In this document: one piece after another, positions 55,786 to 64,000 of the stretch
How positions within the stretch are numbered: position 1 is the stretch's first letter
Layout: every line of letters starts with the position of its first letter
Assembly: GCF_021117295.1 (NCBI RefSeq)
Contig: NZ_CP088247.1
Coordinates: 3,301,001 to 3,365,000 of the forward strand
Direction of reading: 5' to 3'
Length of the DNA stretch: 64,000 bases
From: Methylorubrum sp. B1-46
GTDB taxonomy: Bacteria > Pseudomonadota > Alphaproteobacteria > Rhizobiales > Beijerinckiaceae
The notes under the pieces: model-generated
What the model saw: only the letters and a program-made list of their open reading frames with translations
Database searches by the model: none
What the model was told of the DNA's origin: nothing
Translations under genes and position numbers: made by a program

Positions 55786-56652
55786 ATGGACGTCGGTTTC
55801 ATCGGGCTCGGCCGCATGGGCCGGGCGATGGCGGCGCGGCTCGTCGCTGCGGGGCACCGGGTGCGCGTGTGGAACCGCTCGCCGGAGGCAGCGAAGGCGG
55901 TCGAGGGCGCCGAGCCCGTCGCCAGCGCCGCCGAGGCTTTCTCCGGGGACGCGGCCATCACCATGCTCGCCGACGACGCGGCCCTGCGCTCGGTGATCGT
56001 CGAGGGCGGGTTGCTCGATTCCGGCGGGCGTCCGGGCGTCCATGTCGGCATGTCCACGATCTCGGTGGCGCTCGCCAAGGAGCTGGCGGCGGTCCACGGT
56101 CGCGCGGGCGTGCCTTATGTCTCCGCCCCGGTCTTCGGCCGGCCGGATGCGGCCTCGAACGGTGCGCTCAACATCATCGCCGCCGGCGATGACGCGGCGA
56201 TCGCACGGGTGCAGCCGCTGTTCGATGCCATGGGCAGCAAGACCTGGCGCTTCGGCGCGGAGCCGGAGCGGGCGAACGCCGTCAAGCTCGCGGGCAATTT
56301 CATGCTGGTGTCGGCCATCGAGGCGATGGGGGAGGCGGCCGCCTTCGCGGAAGGGCACGGCATCGCCGGAGCCGACGTGCTGGAGATGCTCACCAGCACC
56401 CTGTTCGCCTCACCGGTCTACAAGAATTACGGCGCGATGATCATGGCGGGCCGCTACGAGCCGCCGGGCTTCACCATCCGACTCGGCCTCAAGGATGTCC
56501 GCCTCGCGCTGGCCGCGGGTGAGGCGGTCAACGTGCCGATGCCGTTCGCCAGCGTGCTGCGCGACAACCTCCTCGACGCCATCGCCCACGGCGACGGCGA
56601 CAAGGACTTCGCCGGCCTCGCCACGGTGGCCGCCCGGCGCAGCGGGCGGTAG
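55786..56652 (+). CDS. NAD(P)-dependent oxidoreductase, 3-hydroxyisobutyrate dehydrogenase family
   Basis: A 288-aa beta-hydroxyacid dehydrogenase. The N-terminal Rossmann motif GLGRMGRAMAARL is followed by the cofactor segment VWNRSP and the substrate-binding segment YVSAPVFGRPDAA. The family lysine is in NAVKLAGNFM. Members oxidise 3-hydroxyisobutyrate, tartronate semialdehyde or succinic semialdehyde; glyoxylate/succinic-semialdehyde reductase-like enzymes are also close. It follows the exported hydrolase gene by 41 bases and converges on yfcG. Confidence 0.9.
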   Translation: MDVGFIGLGRMGRAMAARLVAAGHRVRVWNRSPEAAKAVEGAEPVASAAEAFSGDAAITMLADDAALRSVIVEGGLLDSGGRPGVHVGMSTISVALAKELAAVHGRAGVPYVSAPVFGRPDAASNGALNIIAAGDDAAIARVQPLFDAMGSKTWRFGAEPERANAVKLAGNFMLVSAIEAMGEAAAFAEGHGIAGADVLEMLTSTLFASPVYKNYGAMIMAGRYEPPGFTIRLGLKDVRLALAAGEAVNVPMPFASVLRDNLLDAIAHGDGDKDFAGLATVAARRSGR

Positions 56653-56659
56653 CCGCGCC

Positions 56660-57367
56660 CTATTTCTTGGTGCTCACGGCGGTCTGGCCGAACATCACCC
56701 GCTTGGCGTCCTCGCTCATCGGCTGGCCGTAATTCGGATTGACCTCGGCCGCGCGCGCATAGGCGGCCTTGGTTGCGGGCCGCTCGGCAATCGCCTCGAA
56801 CCAGCGCTTCAGGTTGGGATGGTCGTCGAGGCGCTGGCCCTGCTTCTCCCACGGCACGATCCAGGGATAGGCCGCCATGTCGGCGATGGTGTAGTCGGCG
56901 CCCGCAACGAAGGCGCTGTCGGCGAGCCGGCGGTCGAGCACGCCGTAGAGCCGGTTCGTCTCCTTCACGTAGCGGTCGATGGCGTAGGGGATCTTCTCCG
57001 GCGCGTATTGCGAGAAATGGTGGTTCTGGCCGAGCATCGGCCCGAGCCCGCCCATCTGCCAGAACAGCCATTGCAGGGTCTCGGCCCGCCCGCGCAGGTC
57101 GGCGGGAAGGAAGCGCCCGGTCTTCTCCGCGAGGTAGAGCAGGATCGCCCCCGACTCGAACAGCGAGACCGGCTCGCCGCCATCGGCCGGGGCGTGATCG
57201 ATGATGGCCGGCATGCGGTTGTTCGGCGCGATCTTCAGGAAGGACGGCTCGAACTGCGCACCCTTGCCGAGATCCACCGGATGGATCGTGTAGGGGAGGC
57301 CGGCCTCCTCCAGGAACATCGTCACCTTGTGACCGTTCGGGGTCGGCCAGTAGTACAGATCGATCAT
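56660..57367 (-). CDS. yfcG: YfcG-type glutathione S-transferase
   Basis: A 235-aa member of the Nu-class glutathione S-transferases. The N-terminal thioredoxin-like domain starts IDLYYWPTPNGHKVTMFLEEAG, and the stretches KIAPNNRMPAI, SLFESGAILLYLAEKTG and the QMGGLGPMLGQNHHFSQYAP signature are nearly identical to E. coli YfcG, which reduces disulfide bonds using glutathione. The C-terminal helical domain is complete. It is monocistronic and converges with the dehydrogenase gene with 7 bases between. Confidence 0.95.
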   Translation of the reverse strand: MIDLYYWPTPNGHKVTMFLEEAGLPYTIHPVDLGKGAQFEPSFLKIAPNNRMPAIIDHAPADGGEPVSLFESGAILLYLAEKTGRFLPADLRGRAETLQWLFWQMGGLGPMLGQNHHFSQYAPEKIPYAIDRYVKETNRLYGVLDRRLADSAFVAGADYTIADMAAYPWIVPWEKQGQRLDDHPNLKRWFEAIAERPATKAAYARAAEVNPNYGQPMSEDAKRVMFGQTAVSTKK

Positions 57368-57537
57368 CGCTGCGCCTTGTCTCCGAGCCCGCGAGGGCGA
57401 GGCCTCCGACCTGCGGCGAAGTGGGATCGCTCGGCGATCCGATCAAGCCGCGGCCGGCGCGCGGGCTTTGCACCGATTCCCTGAGCACGTCCTTTACCTT
57501 TCCGTGCTGTGCTGCGCGGGACGAAAGGCGACGGTTC

Positions 57538-57753
57538 ATGGTCTCGGCAGTCTCGACGAGTTCGGCGGGCGTGAGCGCCGCCCTGCAGCGCTTCGACGGG
57601 GCGGCCGCCCGGGTCGCCTCGCCCCGATCCGCCGCCGAACCCGTCACGGCCGTGACCGAGCTGGCCTCGGCCTCGTTCGGCGTCTCCGTGAACACCGCGG
57701 TGCTGAAATCCTCGATCGAGGCCGAGAAACGCGTCCTCGACATCCTCGTGTGA
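57538..57753 (+). CDS. Small protein with flagellar-rod-like C-terminus
   Basis: A 71-aa product from the ATG at 57538. The C-terminal half (VTELASASFGVSVNTAVLKSSIEAEKRVLDI) follows the spacing of conserved residues seen in the C-terminal helix of flagellar rod/hook proteins, which pair with an N-terminal helix. Small proteins of this pattern exist in Rhizobiales but have no known role. The resemblance is weak. It lies 51 bases upstream of the tRNA-Pro gene. Confidence 0.5.
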   Translation: MVSAVSTSSAGVSAALQRFDGAAARVASPRSAAEPVTAVTELASASFGVSVNTAVLKSSIEAEKRVLDILV

Positions 57754-57804
57754 CGAGCGGCGCCTTGCCGGCCGAGAGCCGAGGCGGTATCTCCCTGACA
57801 GCGT

Positions 57805-57881
57805 CGGGGTGTAGCGCAGTCTGGTAGCGCATCTGCTTTGGGAGCAGAGGGTCGTAGGTTCGAATCCTATCGCCCCGACCA
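57805..57881 (+). tRNA. tRNA-Pro (anticodon UGG)
   Basis: A complete 77-base cloverleaf including the encoded CCA. The 7-bp acceptor stem pairs CGGGGTG with CGCCCCG (one G-U pair). The anticodon stem TCTGC/GCAGA frames the loop TTTGGGA with anticodon TGG. The T arm GTAGG-TTCGAAT-CCTAT is intact. It lies 28 bases upstream of the NDUFS4-type gene. Confidence 0.97.
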
Positions 57882-57909
57882 TACCTTCCCCGGAGACGAC
57901 AGCCGTCCG

Positions 57910-58221
57910 ATGCCGAGCGCCCGCATCTACCGTCCCGCCAAGGATCCCACGCAGTCCGGGCTCGCCCGCACCAAGCAGTGGGTGCTGGAGTTCGACCAGA
58001 CCGAGCCGCGCGAGACCGATCCGCTGATGGGCTGGACCGGCTCCTCGGACATGCTGCAGCAGGTCCGGCTCGAATTCGACACGTCGGAGGAGGCGGTGGC
58101 CTACGCCCAGTCGGCGGGCATCGCCTACCGGGTCGAGGAGACGCCGCCGCCGATCGCGCGCAAGGGCCTGTCCTACTCCGACAATTTCAAGTTCAACCGC
58201 ACGGCGCCCTGGACGCACTGA
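57910..58221 (+). CDS. NADH dehydrogenase complex I subunit, NDUFS4/ETC-like
   Basis: A 103-aa protein with the 'ETC complex I subunit conserved region' that characterises the mitochondrial NDUFS4 subunit: ARIYRPAKDPTQSG, WVLEFDQTEPRETDPLMGWTGSSDM and the ending KGLSYSDNFKFNRTAPWTH. It is an accessory subunit at the junction of the peripheral arm of complex I, found only in alphaproteobacteria and mitochondria. It is away from any nuo operon and directly downstream of a tRNA gene. Confidence 0.95.
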   Translation: MPSARIYRPAKDPTQSGLARTKQWVLEFDQTEPRETDPLMGWTGSSDMLQQVRLEFDTSEEAVAYAQSAGIAYRVEETPPPIARKGLSYSDNFKFNRTAPWTH

Positions 58222-58230
58222 GCCAGGTCC

Positions 58231-58692
58231 TCAGCTCCCCTTGCGCTCTGCCCAGGCGCGGTAGGGGCTCGGCTCGCCGGGCACCGGGTGGTGGCGCACC
58301 TGCATCGGCTGCTCTTCGAGTGGCCGGCACAGCTCGGCATAGATCCCGGCACTAATCAGCCCCTCGGCCTCCGCCTCCTCGGCGGTGAAGGCGAAGTACC
58401 CCTGCTTGATCCCGGCGAGCCGCATGGCTGCATGGCACATCGGGCAGGGCCGCCCGCTGGCATAGACGATGCAGTCGTCGAGCTTGGGCCGACCGAGCCG
58501 CTGGCTCGCCTCCCGCAACGCCACCATCTCGGCGTGATCGCTCGGATCGTTGGTGCGGTGGATGCGGTTGGCCGCCCGCGCCACGACCTCGCCGTCTCGC
58601 ACGATCACCGCCCCGTAGGGGCTGCCGCCCTCGGCGACGTTGGCCAGCGCCAGTTCGGTCGCCTCGCGCAGATAGTTTTCGTGAACCGGCAT
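58231..58692 (-). CDS. Nucleoside deaminase (guanine/cytosine deaminase-like)
   Basis: The ATG at 58692 has AGGAG seven bases upstream and gives 153 aa. The zinc site is intact: HAEMVALRE (His ligand and catalytic Glu) and GRPCPMCHAAM (PCxxC). GSPYGAVIVRDGEVVARAANRIH is the substrate loop. The FTAEEAEAEGL and PLEEQPMQVRHH segments fit guanine deaminase-type small enzymes. It could also act on a modified base. Its neighbour on the plus strand (NDUFS4) is convergent. The repeat copy B lies just upstream of it. Confidence 0.92.
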   Translation of the reverse strand: MPVHENYLREATELALANVAEGGSPYGAVIVRDGEVVARAANRIHRTNDPSDHAEMVALREASQRLGRPKLDDCIVYASGRPCPMCHAAMRLAGIKQGYFAFTAEEAEAEGLISAGIYAELCRPLEEQPMQVRHHPVPGEPSPYRAWAERKGS

Positions 58693-58703
58693 TCGCTTTC
58701 TCC

Positions 58704-58806
58704 TCATGCCAAATCCGGTTGATCCCCTCGGGATGGCGGATCTGGACTTCGCTCAAGCGCCGCGCGGGCTGGCTGATCCGCGCCCCGCTCTGATCGAGCG
58801 GAGACC
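58704..58806 (-). repeat. 103-bp dispersed repeat, copy B (inverted)
   Basis: The inverted partner of 11589-11691, matching at 91 of 103 positions without gaps. It lies between the deaminase and the SplB-like gene, both on the minus strand, and ends 3 bases before the stop codon of the latter. It carries no gene. Confidence 0.85.
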
Positions 58807-58809
58807 CTA

Positions 58810-59874
58810 TCAGAACGCGTAGCGCACGCGGCAATAGGGCATCCGCTCGGCGAGCAGCGTCTTGAACCGGGCAAGCCATTGTCCCTTCCAGCCGGTGCGA
58901 TAGCGCAGGTTGTCGCCGCCGCCCTCGGAGCGCTTCGTCTCCTGAATGTCCGGCCGCCAGAGCAGATCCTCGGCCTTCGGGTGCCAACCGAGATTGACCG
59001 CGTGCAGCCCGGCATTGTGGGTCAGCATGATGATCTCGCAGGCGAGTTGGTCCTTGGCTGCGCCCGAGATCGTCCTGTCGATCGCATCGAACAGCGCCGC
59101 CCAATCCGCCTCCCAGCCCTCGTAGAGGATGACGGGCGAGAAATTGACGTGGACCTCGTAGCCGGCCCTCACGAAGTCGTCGATCGCGGCGATCCGCTCG
59201 GGGATCGGCGTGGTCCGGACATCGACGATGCGGGCGATCCGGGCGGGCATCAGCGAGAAGCGGATGCGGGTGCGCCCCTGCGGATCATAAGCGAGGAGAT
59301 CCCGGTTCACCGCCTTGGTCGCGAAGGACCCCTTGGCGTTGGGCAACCCGCGAAACAGCGCGACGAGATCGCGAACGTTGTCGCAGATCATCGCATCGAT
59401 CGAGAGATCGCCGTTCTCGCCGAGATCGTAGACCCAGGCCTGCCCGTCGATCTGGTCGGGCTCGGGCAGCGGACCCTGCTTGCCCGCATGGCGCGCGATC
59501 GCGGCGCAGACCGCCTCGGCATTCACGAACAGCGAGATCGGGTTGGAAAAACCCTTGCGGCGCGGCACGTAACAATAGGCGCAGGCCATCGCGCAGCCGT
59601 TCGATGTGGAGGGCGCGATGAAATGAGCGGAGCGACCGTTGGGCCGCATCGCGAGCCCCTTCTTCACGCCGAGCACGAGAGTCGAACGCTTGATCCGCAC
59701 CCAATCCTCGACCGAACCGGCATTGCCGTGCAGGTCCGGGATGTTCCAGTGCGAGGGGACCTCGATCCGCTCGGCGTTGGGATAGCGGGCCAGGATCTCG
59801 CGTCCGCGCGGGTAATCGGCGACCGCGGGCTCGTAGAAGATGCGGTCGATGTCGATGAGGTCGCGCGGGGCCAT
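58810..59874 (-). CDS. SplB-like radical SAM protein
   Basis: A 354-aa protein of the spore-photoproduct-lyase family. The cluster motif NGCAMACAYCYV (C-x3-C-x2-C) appears near residue 93 and binds a 4Fe-4S cluster and S-adenosylmethionine. Other SPL-like segments are YDLGENGDLSIDAM, FATKAVNRDLL and RIRFSLMPARIARIVDVRTTPI. In spore formers SplB repairs thymine dimers; non-spore-forming Methylobacterium carries this homologue with an unknown, possibly DNA-repair, role. It is monocistronic between two repeats. Confidence 0.9.
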   Translation of the reverse strand: MAPRDLIDIDRIFYEPAVADYPRGREILARYPNAERIEVPSHWNIPDLHGNAGSVEDWVRIKRSTLVLGVKKGLAMRPNGRSAHFIAPSTSNGCAMACAYCYVPRRKGFSNPISLFVNAEAVCAAIARHAGKQGPLPEPDQIDGQAWVYDLGENGDLSIDAMICDNVRDLVALFRGLPNAKGSFATKAVNRDLLAYDPQGRTRIRFSLMPARIARIVDVRTTPIPERIAAIDDFVRAGYEVHVNFSPVILYEGWEADWAALFDAIDRTISGAAKDQLACEIIMLTHNAGLHAVNLGWHPKAEDLLWRPDIQETKRSEGGGDNLRYRTGWKGQWLARFKTLLAERMPYCRVRYAF

Positions 59875-59959
59875 GGGCCGGATCTAGGGCGCTCGCGGCG
59901 ATCCACCGGCCCCTGCGGCGACAGGCCGTCGCCCTAACGGCCGGCCGCCGGGCCGGATC

Positions 59960-60024
59960 CCGTCATTGCGCGTCGGCGCGGCGATCCAGCGGCACGCCCT
60001 GTCCGGATCGCCGCGCCATGACGG
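59960..60024. repeat. Dispersed palindromic repeat, copy 3 (CGTCAT family)
   Basis: Outer arms CCGTCATTGCGCG / CGCGCCATGACGG pair at 12 of 13 positions, and inner arms CGCGGCGATCC / GGATCGCCGCG are perfect, leaving a short loop. It is shorter than copies 1 and 2 but shares their ends. It lies between the SplB-like and SHOCT genes. Confidence 0.8.
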
Positions 60025-60032
60025 AGCGAGCG

Positions 60033-60809
60033 TCAGAGCCGTGCCAGCAACTCCGCCTTCTTTCCCGAAAACTCCGCGTCGGTCAGCACGCCCTTCTTGT
60101 GCAGCTCCGCCAGCCGTTCGAGGATCGAGAGCACATCGGCGGAGTCTGCGCCCGCAGAGGCCGGACCCTGCCGATGGGCAGCGGCCGCGGCCGGACGAGC
60201 GGCGAACGCCGAAGACGATCCCATCGAGAACGTGGAGGCCGTCGCAGCCGTGGAGACCGAGGGCTTGTCCGACGCGTCCCGCTCGACAGGCGTCAGATCG
60301 TCCAGCGAAAAACTTCCCTGCGGACCGCTGAAGCGCAGCGACGAGGTCCCGCCCTGCTGCTGGCTCGCACCGGTGACGATGCGCTCACCCGTGTCGTAGA
60401 GGGCGAGCCGGCCGTCGGTCTCGACGGCAAGCCGCCGCCTCTCGGGGAAGAACGCGTAGCGCGTGCCGTTCTGCGCCCCCGCGCTCGACGGGAGGCCGAG
60501 TTCCTCCGGCCACCAGTTGCCCGAGGCTGCCTCCTCGCGGAAACCGGAGAGCGGCAGGGCCGCGGCGAGTTCGGTGCAGAGGGCATCGACCCGCGCCTTC
60601 AGGGCGTGGTTGTTCATCGATCCGACCATCACCATTCCGCCGCGCGACCATTGCCCGAAGCCGCCAAGGTCGGGATGGTCGAACTGGGCCATGTTGCCCT
60701 GGCCGGATTGAAGGGCCCGCAGCAGGTGTCGCACCGCCTCCAGGCTGACGCCGTGCCGCTCGGCCAGGGTCTGAAGGCCGTTGGGCCGGTGTTCGGAGTC
60801 TTCGATCAT
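60033..60809 (-). CDS. SHOCT-domain protein
   Basis: A 258-aa protein from the ATG at 60809. The C-terminal 34 residues (DVLSILERLAELHKKGVLTDAEFSGKKAELLARL) are a SHOCT domain, a short helical unit thought to mediate oligomerisation. The N-terminal part begins LQTLAERHGVSLEAVRHLLRAL, helix-turn-helix-like. The middle is of unknown fold with a hydrophilic linker. The longer start at 60875 is possible. It is divergent from glgX. Confidence 0.8.
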   Translation of the reverse strand: MIEDSEHRPNGLQTLAERHGVSLEAVRHLLRALQSGQGNMAQFDHPDLGGFGQWSRGGMVMVGSMNNHALKARVDALCTELAAALPLSGFREEAASGNWWPEELGLPSSAGAQNGTRYAFFPERRRLAVETDGRLALYDTGERIVTGASQQQGGTSSLRFSGPQGSFSLDDLTPVERDASDKPSVSTAATASTFSMGSSSAFAARPAAAAAHRQGPASAGADSADVLSILERLAELHKKGVLTDAEFSGKKAELLARL

Positions 60810-61046
60810 CAGCGCGTGTTCTCCACGGGCGTATCCGTTCCGATCGATGGGGAGCGGTGCAACGCGAGCCTCCACCGCGAGTTTCGTCCAAGGCTAACAC
60901 ATCGCTCTCCCACATCCGCGACAGCGTGCGGCGGATCGGGAAAAATTTGCTGCGCCGCATCAGCCGAGACGGAGCTTCGCGGTTCCGTGAACGTTCAGAG
61001 TCCGGCCGGACCCGAGGGGGCCGCCACCAACGAGAATGGGACGACG

Positions 61047-63317
61047 ATGGCCGATACCGAGAGGAATGGGATGCCGAAGCCGCGCACCTCGCGCACGCGA
61101 ATTCGCGAAGGCTCGCCGCATCCCCGCGGTGCGACCTGGGACGGGCGCGGCGTCAACTTCGCCTTGTTCTCCGCCCACGCGACAAAGGTCGAGCTGTGCC
61201 TGTTCGACGATGCGGGCGAGAAGGAAGTCGAACGCATCGAACTGCCGGAATACACCGACGAGGTCTGGCACGGCTACCTGCCGGATGCGCGCCCCGGCAC
61301 GATCTACGGCTACCGCGTCCACGGCCCCTACGAGCCGGAGGCCGGCCACCGCTTCAACCCGAACAAGTTGCTGATCGACCCCTACGCCAAGGGGCTGGTG
61401 GGCACCATCGAGTGGAACCCGGCCCTGTTCGGCTACCAGATGGAGACCGGCGACGACCTCACCTTCGATGAGCGCGATTCCGCCCCCTACACCCGCCGTT
61501 CCCGCGTGATCGATCCGGCCTTCACCTGGGGCCGCGATGCCAAGCCGCGCGTGCCGTGGGAACGCACCATCGTCTACGAGACCCATGTGAAGGGCTTCAC
61601 CAAGCTGCATCCGGCGGTGCCGGAGAAGCTGCGCGGCACCTATGCCGGCATGGGCCACCCGGCGGTGCTCGACTACATCAAGAGCCTCGGCATCACCTCG
61701 GTCGAACTCTTGCCGGTGCATTCCTTCGTGCAGGACGATTACCTGCAGCAGAAGGGCCTGATCAACTACTGGGGCTACAACACTATTTCGTTCTTCACGC
61801 CGGCCCGGCGCTACGCCGCGGTGCCGGACTTCGCCTTCTCAGAGTTCAAGGAGATGGTGGCGCGCATGCACGGCGCCGGCCTCGAGGTGATCCTCGACGT
61901 CGTCTATAACCACACGGCGGAGGGCAACGAGAAGGGTCCGACCCTGTCCTTCAAAGGCGTCGACAACGCCTCCTACTACCGGCTGCTGCCGAACCAGCCG
62001 CGCTACTACATCAACGACACCGGCACCGGGAACACCTTCAACCTCTCGCACCCGCGGGTGCTGCAGCTCGTCACCGATTCGCTTCGCTACTGGGCGACGG
62101 AAATGCGGGTCGACGGCTTCCGCTTCGATCTGGCGACCATCCTCGGCCGCGAGCCCTACGGCTTCGACGAGGGCGGCGGCTTCCTCGATACCTGCCGCCA
62201 GGATCCGGTGCTCAACGATGTGAAGCTCATCGCCGAGCCGTGGGATTGCGGCCCCGGCGGCTATCAGGTCGGTGGCTTCCCTCCGGGCTGGGCCGAGTGG
62301 AACGACCGGTTCCGCGACGACGTGCGCGGCTACTGGAAGGGCGATGCCGGGCTGCTGCCGGGGCTAGCCTCGCGCATCACCGCGTCCGCCGACAAGTTCA
62401 ACAAGCGCGGACGCCGCCCTTGGGCCTCGGTGAACTTCATCACCGCCCATGACGGCTTCACGCTCAACGACACCGTTTCCTACAACGAGAAGCACAACGA
62501 GGCGAACGGCGAGGGCAACCGCGACGGGCACGGCCATAACCTGTCCTACAATTACGGCGTCGAGGGCCCGACCGACGATCCGGAAATCCGCACGGTGCGC
62601 CTGCGCCAAATGCGCAACATGCTCGCCACCCTGTTCCTGTCGAAGGGCACGCCAATGCTGCTCGCCGGCGACGAGTTCGCCCGGACCCAACAGGGCAACA
62701 ACAACGCCTATTGCCAGGACAACGAAGTCTCCTGGGTCGATTGGGGCGCCATCGGCGAGGAGGAGCGGGATCTCGCCGAGTTCACGCAGCGCCTGATCCT
62801 GCTGCGCAATTCGCTCCCGATGCTCTCGCGCGGCCGCTTCGTAACAGGCGCCTACGACGAGGAATTCGGTGTCAAGGATGTGACCTGGCTCACGGCCGCC
62901 GGTACCGAGATGAGCCCGGAGAACTGGAACGACGGCAATTCGCGGACCCTGGCCGTCCTGCTCGACGGGCGTGCGCAGGCGAGCGGCATCCACAAGCGCG
63001 GCGGCGATGCCACCCTGCTTCTGTTCTACAACGCCTATCACGACGTGGTGGACTTCACCTTCCCCGAGGCCGCCGGTGGCACCGCCTGGACGCGGCTGCT
63101 CGACACCAACCTGCCCGACAGCCAGGAAGTGGAGAGCTTCGCCGTGGGCGAGAGCTACTCGGTCACGGGCCGCTCGATGCTGATGTTCGTGCTCAAGCCG
63201 ATCGAGAGCGAGGGCGAGGAGCACAGCGACATGGAACGCTCCTACCAGTACGTGATGCAAGCCTTCGAGCGGGCGAATGTCGAGAACGTCAGCTTCGGCA
63301 TCGACGAGGAGGGCTGA
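61047..63317 (+). CDS. glgX: Glycogen debranching enzyme
   Basis: GlgX removes short branches from partly degraded glycogen by hydrolysing alpha-1,6 bonds. The product is 756 aa. An N-terminal CBM48 domain (GATWDGRGVNFALFSAHATKVELCLFD) precedes a GH13 catalytic barrel: nucleophile Asp361 in GFRFDLATIL, acid Glu397 in LIAEPWD and Asp469 in AHDGF. Two ATG codons compete, 61047 and 61071; the second has GAGG close upstream. It has no other glg gene beside it and is followed by a strong terminator. Confidence 0.95.
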   Translation: MADTERNGMPKPRTSRTRIREGSPHPRGATWDGRGVNFALFSAHATKVELCLFDDAGEKEVERIELPEYTDEVWHGYLPDARPGTIYGYRVHGPYEPEAGHRFNPNKLLIDPYAKGLVGTIEWNPALFGYQMETGDDLTFDERDSAPYTRRSRVIDPAFTWGRDAKPRVPWERTIVYETHVKGFTKLHPAVPEKLRGTYAGMGHPAVLDYIKSLGITSVELLPVHSFVQDDYLQQKGLINYWGYNTISFFTPARRYAAVPDFAFSEFKEMVARMHGAGLEVILDVVYNHTAEGNEKGPTLSFKGVDNASYYRLLPNQPRYYINDTGTGNTFNLSHPRVLQLVTDSLRYWATEMRVDGFRFDLATILGREPYGFDEGGGFLDTCRQDPVLNDVKLIAEPWDCGPGGYQVGGFPPGWAEWNDRFRDDVRGYWKGDAGLLPGLASRITASADKFNKRGRRPWASVNFITAHDGFTLNDTVSYNEKHNEANGEGNRDGHGHNLSYNYGVEGPTDDPEIRTVRLRQMRNMLATLFLSKGTPMLLAGDEFARTQQGNNNAYCQDNEVSWVDWGAIGEEERDLAEFTQRLILLRNSLPMLSRGRFVTGAYDEEFGVKDVTWLTAAGTEMSPENWNDGNSRTLAVLLDGRAQASGIHKRGGDATLLLFYNAYHDVVDFTFPEAAGGTAWTRLLDTNLPDSQEVESFAVGESYSVTGRSMLMFVLKPIESEGEEHSDMERSYQYVMQAFERANVENVSFGIDEEG

Positions 63318-63324
63318 CGCCCTC

Positions 63325-63357
63325 GGGCAGGACCGCCCTGCCGGGGCGGCCCTGCCC
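63325..63357 (+). terminator. Terminator after glgX
   Basis: A 14-bp stem (GGGCAGGACCGCCC / GGGCGGCCCTGCCC, 13 of 14 pair) with a 5-base loop starts 8 bases after the glgX stop codon. GC-rich stem, no clear T-run. Confidence 0.75.
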
Positions 63358-63536
63358 GCCGTGACGGGCGCGCGGACTCGATCGTTCCTGCGCGCTCAAC
63401 TTTGCATCGTCTTTCTGCCCAGCGTTTTTCTACAAAGTTCGGGGCCCCCCTTTCGAGACGACGCTCTACACTCCAGCAGTGAGGAAGCGGCGGCGACGCC
63501 GGTGGCCTCGACCATCACGCCACGCCGCGGGTCCGC

Positions 63537-64000
63537 ATGACCGACATCCCCGAGAAGAGACCCCACGGCGTCCACACGAGCGTCGAAGCCGGCGCGGCCG
63601 GCCACGAGTTCGATGCGGGCAACGACATCTTCTTTGCCGCCGTTTCGATGACCCGCATGCCGATGGTGGTGGTCGACCCGAACCGGGACGACCATCCGAT
63701 CGTCTTCGTGAACCAGGCCTTCCTGGAAATGACGGGCTACGCCCGCGACGAGGTCATCGGCCGCAACTGCCGCTTCCTCCAGGGGCCCGAGACCGATCCG
63801 GCGACGCGGGCGCAGGTGCGCGATGCCATCGCCGCCCGGCGCGACGTCGCCACTGAGATCCTGAACTACCGCAAGGACGGCTCATCCTTCTGGAACGCGC
63901 TGTTCGTCAGCCCGGTCTACAATGCGGCCGGCGACCTCGTGTACTTCTTCGGCTCGCAGCTCGACATCACCCGCCGCCGCATCGCCGAGGAATCGCTGCA
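63537..64000 (+). CDS. LOV-domain sensor protein (3' end outside window)
   Basis: The first 154 residues are visible. Residues about 30-145 form a PAS/LOV domain: [19 protein letters not shown] is followed by the flavin-binding signature GRNCRFLQG, with photoreactive Cys78, and by the [14 protein letters not shown] ending that leads into a coiled coil. This is the layout of LOV histidine kinases in Methylobacterium, which sense blue light through FMN. The output domain is beyond the window edge. The gene has its own 219-base upstream region after the glgX terminator. Confidence 0.9.
   Translation, partial: MTDIPEKRPHGVHTSVEAGAAGHEFDAGNDIFFAAVSMTRMPMVVVDPNRDDHPIVFVNQAFLEMTGYARDEVIGRNCRFLQGPETDPATRAQVRDAIAARRDVATEILNYRKDGSSFWNALFVSPVYNAAGDLVYFFGSQLDITRRRIAEESL

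Noticed and set aside
60018..61046. Long open frame continuing upstream of glgX on the plus strand, in principle adding about 340 codons
   Set aside because: It overlaps the antisense of the SHOCT gene, has no protein-like pattern and is explained by the high GC content that removes stop codons. The glgX family start lies at 61047 or 61071.

Overview
The window is about 70% GC and carries a class I PHA synthase of exactly 605 aa, a proton-pumping pyrophosphatase, split glycyl-tRNA synthetase genes, an NDUFS4-type complex I subunit, a redox cyclase, a LOV photoreceptor kinase and several Rhizobiales-style palindromic repeats. This points to an alphaproteobacterium of the Methylobacterium/Methylorubrum group. 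It reads as ordinary chromosome: no phage, IS element, integrase, plasmid replication gene or CRISPR array was seen.

Layout. 0-9.5 kb: a membrane M48 peptidase cut by the left edge, small exported proteins, an HD phosphohydrolase, an LRR-protein kinase fusion, a CYTH-CHAD protein followed by a lone CYTH protein, and an RTX-repeat protein. 9.9-17.5 kb: a membrane cyclase with a ferredoxin domain, the H+-pyrophosphatase gene hppA, small exported proteins or lipoproteins, and a class I/II aminotransferase. 17.6-22.5 kb: phaC, a Kef/YbaL-type antiporter and a LuxR-type regulator. 22.8-38.6 kb is a housekeeping block: glyS, a PhoX-family phosphatase, a small secreted protein, glyQ, an accessory patch (TetR regulator with DUF1348 partner, acyltransferase), then an S49 peptidase, a TrmN6-like methyltransferase, DUF2007, polyprenyl diphosphate synthase, ispE and a TPR protein. 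39-49.6 kb: a flavin monooxygenase, an SPFH protein, parE, a threonine-aldolase-type lyase, an ABC exporter and an MFS transporter. 49.6-57.8 kb: two PRC-barrel proteins, a SWIB protein, an SDR, a DHA2-type MFS transporter, a hydrolase, a 3-hydroxyisobutyrate-dehydrogenase-type enzyme and a YfcG-type GST. 57.8-64 kb: tRNA-Pro(UGG), NDUFS4, a nucleoside deaminase, a SplB-like radical SAM protein, a SHOCT protein, glgX and the start of a LOV kinase.

Themes. Carbon storage (phaC, glgX), polyphosphate or pyrophosphate chemistry (CYTH, CHAD, hppA, phoX) and isoprenoid supply (ispE plus polyprenyl synthase, convergent neighbours) recur. Sensing is represented by the redox cyclase, the LRR kinase and the LOV protein. 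No obviously novel multigene system was found. The most original signals are the dispersed intergenic repeats, one 103-bp family present as an inverted pair 47 kb apart and another that supplies the stop codons of two unrelated genes, together with a clear TetR operator and a hairpin directly in front of glyQ.
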